The notes below the pieces were generated by a model. It did not search any database. It was given only the letters and a program-made list of their open reading frames with translations, and was not told where the DNA came from. Positions 60,603 through 64,000 of a stretch of DNA of 64,000 bases are shown here, in pieces. The position numbers were made by a program, and so were the translations under genes. Position 1 is the first letter of the stretch; the number at the start of each line of letters is the position of its first letter. The stretch comes from Aquilaria yunnanensis (Eukaryota > Streptophyta > Magnoliopsida > Malvales > Thymelaeaceae): positions 70,433,751 to 70,497,750 of the forward strand of contig CM077596.1 of assembly GCA_039654915.1 (NCBI GenBank), read 5' to 3'.

Positions 60603-61738
60603 AGGCCTAAATGCCTATTGCTCCCTTGAACTATGGTGACTCGGACAGTTTGTCCCCTGAACTATAAAATGGATCAATTCAAACCCTAAACTTTAATGAG
60701 TGGGGCAATTCGAACCCTGAACTATGGTGAATCGGACAGTTTGCCCCCTGAACTATAAAATGGATCAATTCGAACCCTAAACTTTGATGAGTGGGGCAAT
60801 TCGAACCTTAAACTTTGATGAATCGATCATTTTAATCCCTTGACTCAGCCTAATTCTCACGTCATCCATCTTTAACAGAGCAGCTGCTGCCACTGCCTTC
60901 TCCTCCGCCCGATCTTTGCTTTCCACAACCTTTCTGGCTTCTTCTTCACTTTCCTCTTCTCCTATCTCCGACACTGAAGCAGTATCCTCCACAACCGAAG
61001 TAGCCTACTCCATTCTCTCATTCATTCCTGACGCCGCCTTGATCCAACGCCGCCTTTATATTCCTTCTGCCTTCCTGAGTTTCAATTGGATTTCCTGACA
61101 TCGCAAAAACCCAATAGCATATTGATATCAAAGTTCCAATCGGAGACCCAATAGTGGATTGACATCAGCGGAATTGGATATGCCACGATTCTATGCTGCC
61201 ACTGACAAACAAAGCACGTGAAGAAAAGAATAGGGCCTAGAAGTCGAGCATGTTTTTCGTCTCAATGATTCATCTGATTCGTTCAAATACTCTCCATCCA
61301 ACAAGTGGCACGATTCATCCATCTCAAAGTGACACGACGCACTGTCAAAAGAGCGGTGGGGGAGTAGGCTACTTCGATTGTGGAAGAGGCTGCTTCGGTG
61401 TCGGAGATAGGAGAAGAGGAAAGTGAAGAAGAAGCCAGAAACGTTGTGGAAGGCAGAGATCCGGCGGAGGATGGGGCAGTGGCGGCAGCTGCTCTATTAA
61501 AGATGGATGACGTGAGAATTAGGCTGAGTTAAGGGACTAAAATGACTGATTCATCAAAGTTCAGGGTTTGAATTGATCCACTTTATAGTTCAAGGGGCAA
61601 ACTGTCCGAGTCACCATAGTTCAGGGTTCGAATTGCCCCACTCATCAAAGTTTAGGGTTCAAATTAATCTATTTTATAGTTCAGGGGACAAACTGTCCGA
61701 GTCACCATAGTTCAGGGGAGCAATAGGTATTTAGGCCT
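60603..61738. mobile_element. MULE-type element with very long TIRs
   Basis: It begins AGGCCTAAATGCCTATTGCT and, read from the right, AGGCCTAAATACCTATTGCT. The inverted repeats extend about 390 bp each side, leaving roughly 350 bp unpaired. TTCTTATT flanks it on both sides (60595-60602 and 61739-61746; an extra shared T allows a 9-bp reading). Each arm contains a multiply repeated phrase, AACTATGGTGA(C/A)TCGGACAG and CAATTCGAACC. No transposase is present. Long TIRs and an 8-9-bp duplication fit a non-autonomous Mutator-like element that could fold on itself. Confidence 0.88.
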
Positions 61739-61746
61739 TTCTTATT

Positions 61747-64000
61747 ATTATAAAGGCCCCTCAAATTTATCATTTGGTTTTTAGGGCATCCCTTAGAACT
61801 GGTATCTTATATGGAAGTCGTGTATTGGAAGCCAGGTAAAAATTTTGAAGGTCATGTCACTAATCTCTGAGACAAGCGTTTCTCTCTGATTAAGGAATTC
61901 GTTCTACTTATACCTTAACTAATATGAACCAAAAAGTACAACTTATTTGGTTAACCTATTTGTTCTCCATCTAATGTATCAAAGTTTAACCTTCTTCTAT
62001 GCTGCATTTCTTTTATGCAGAGAAAAAAAATCCTCAAAGTCGACAATTCTTAAAAATCCTCAAGGTCCACAATTCTTTCTGTACAAAAGGAGGATAGCCT
62101 TTTTAATGGGTAGAAAATTTTGTTTAAAGAGAGAAAATTTCATCATAAGCTAGCCAAACCCCACAACCATTATTTCTCAACTGATTATTTATATGATTTC
62201 ACGATCCTTTACCATTAAACCCAGGAAAGGTTACAACTACTTAAAGAACAATCGAAAAAGTACGAGGGATCTGCTTTCACCTCTGCCGATCCTCGCCCGA
62301 ACCCAAATTGTCAAAGTAAAGAAACTTGACGCTGTAATTTATACAGAACCTTCCCCGTTATCCATTCATGACGCCAACAATCTGATTTTTCAATTTCCGA
62401 TTTCAATGCATCCGTCTCTGGGAAAGTTACTCTTTTGGCAGGGAAAAACAAAATTCAAGCTGATCGGATTGGATCACATTCCATTTCAGCCTAGATAGAT
62501 TGCCTGAGCAAAGGTGTATTGAACTGGGGTTAAACTGTAGTCCACATGACAAAACCAGTCCCCATTAAAGCATTCCCACATCACAACGACAAACATCTAA
62601 TCCCCCAACACTTGACGTGATGACTAAGATATTGAGTAATATGGGGAGGCCAAGATTTCGAATTTTGGCCTCTCCACCTTACATCACGCGGTAATAAAGT
62701 TGGTTTAATTGCTATTCTGGTTTCGAAAAAACTGACATATTCATTTTCTTAACTGGTAATACTAGTATATCCCCCACCGTGCACATATGATGCTTTTGAG
62801 TACAAAAAAAAAAAAAACCAAGAAATGTCTAACAAGTGAGCTGGTGCAGTACGATAGCTTCTGGTTGAAGCTTGAACACCTGTTGCTCTGGACAGTTAGA
62901 CCTTAAACGCTATTTAAAAATCCGTGTACCCGTCTGTGATCTGTCGATGCATTTATATTCCTACCCAGACAGGAAGGTAGAAGGACGTAAAAAACTATTG
63001 TACAGAATAGCCTGCCCTTGGGCAATTACCTTATAAGAACGGAGCCAATTATGGCACCGGCCACGGACAGGTTCAGAATGGCTCAGTTGGGTAATGCGGC
63101 AAAGGCTAGAACATCAGGCAGAGGTTAGAGAAAAGGTATGCAAGTGGGGAACCACTCAAGTACAAACCATGCATGCAACCTTGTAGCCCTCTCTTTTGAC
63201 CTTCTGATGGACCACTCTGTCTGTTGTTACACTCGACCCTGCTCATCAGATTCTCAATGGAAAGTTCTCGCTAATATGTTTTCCCACATTTACTTTCATT
63301 CGTCATCAGAATCATTCACTTGGTAAAAGCTACGGCAAAATCATTATAGCTTAAGAAAACAGAAAAGAATTTTCTGTGGGGACTAGAATGACTAAAGATG
63401 GGTGGTAAGCCATCAAAAAAGGAATCATCCGTTGCCATTTATGATATAAAAACCTTCATATCAAACATAATGAATTAACTTGAGGAGCTTTTGGCCATTT
63501 GGTAATTGGGTGACTATTGCCATCTCAACTAGCCTAACAGATTGATTTTACAAAATGCTGAGAAAAAAACCTCAGCGCCTCATTAGCTCAGTGATTGCTG
63601 ACCCCGAGAAATCAATATATCAAGAGATGAAGTTAAAGGCCCAAACGTAGGCTTCACAAGCAAGATATCAACCCCTAACAGAAGATTGCAACTAGAAAAC
63701 AACCAAGCAGAAAGCAAAAGGGAAGCTTTCTGAACATGTATACAAGGGGCAGGGGCAAGGGCAAGAGAAAGAGAGGAGCCATTGAAGTTGTGGTGGATGC
63801 GAGTGAGATCCAAATTGACAGGTACACCATGCATTGGCATATAACCATGGTAATCACTTTTCATATATAGTTAACACGTTTTGCAAGCAAAGTGCTCAAT
63901 CAGTACCCAAGCCTCAAGCTGCATACATATTTAAACAGAAAAACCAACTTCAACCTGAGAAGAACAACTCCTAGTTATCTAAAAAGGAACAAAAATGTCA
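61747..64000. other. Intergenic, no gene supported
   Basis: No long or family-like frame is present. A plus-strand stretch near 63012-63093 encodes ANYGTGHGQVQNGSVG and a stop, preceded by a possible acceptor (GAATAG), but nothing upstream supports a gene. The frames at 62193-62498 and 63583-63864 resemble no known protein. The window ends in this spacer. Confidence 0.45.

Noticed and set aside
62193..62498. 101-codon plus-strand frame
   Set aside because: No recognisable motif, no splice context, and composition typical of random AT-rich sequence.
63576..63610. tRNA-like phrase CTCATTAGCTCAGTGATTG
   Set aside because: It resembles a tRNA D-arm, but no acceptor stem, anticodon arm or T-loop (GGTTCRA) can be placed around it.
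63583..63864. 93-codon minus-strand frame with hydrophobic stretches
   Set aside because: The hydrophobicity comes from CTT/TTG-rich DNA. No conserved pattern or gene structure was found.

Overview
This window looks like nuclear DNA from a flowering plant, most likely a eudicot. It is AT-rich and gene-poor, its genes are interrupted by introns, and its protein families are plant ones (a galacturonosyltransferase of the QUA1/GAUT8 type, a NINJA/AFP repressor, a plastid-type small J protein, and an NTF2-RRM protein of the plant G3BP class). Most of the remaining sequence is transposon-derived. I could not name the species.

I support five protein genes. They are a two-exon DnaJ20-like plastid J-domain protein (minus strand, 9981-10759), a two-exon ninja-family AFP-like repressor (plus, 24444-26406), a nine-coding-exon G3BP-like NTF2+RRM+RGG protein with an extra 5' UTR exon and one GC-AG intron (plus, 37566-41250), a three-exon GAUT8/QUA1-like pectin glycosyltransferase (minus, 46544-48660), and an intronless plant protein of unknown function (minus, 57779-59053). 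The coding exons were joined by hand from splice signals, and every join keeps the reading frame. The genes sit 10-14 kb apart, belong to unrelated pathways and do not form a cluster. No rRNA, tRNA, CRISPR array or complete autonomous transposon was found.

Layout. From 0 to 9.9 kb there are a MULE-type element (88-1456), a Helitron-like repeat (about 2.9-4.45 kb) and a full-length but decayed hAT transposon with an 8-bp target duplication (5278-8407). From 10 to 23 kb there are the J-protein gene, small hAT, Stowaway and MULE derivatives, a probable 2.6-kb solo LTR (14889-17484), and a second Helitron-like copy interrupted by a 1.75-kb solo LTR with a perfect 5-bp target duplication (19910-21659). 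From 23.8 to 26.4 kb lies the AFP gene, with a promoter rich in G-box/ABRE cores. From 27.2 to 35.3 kb is the largest oddity: an imperfect palindrome with arms of about 3.8 kb and a 0.19-kb spacer, in which the spacer is an inverted copy of the sequence just outside the left arm. From 35.8 to 42.5 kb there are an 851-bp MITE and the G3BP-like gene. From 42.5 to 44.9 kb a MULE is nested inside the arm of another MULE, each with matching target duplications. From 46.5 to 48.7 kb is GAUT8. From 50 to 64 kb there are MITEs (one a second copy of the 851-bp family), the unknown gene, and a MULE with terminal inverted repeats (TIRs) of about 390 bp (60603-61738).

The clearest theme is repeated nested insertion by small TIR elements, which can be dated relative to each other from intact target-site duplications. 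The most unusual structure is the 8-kb palindrome. It carries the same signal-peptide-like exon in both arms and, if transcribed, could form a long double-stranded RNA.
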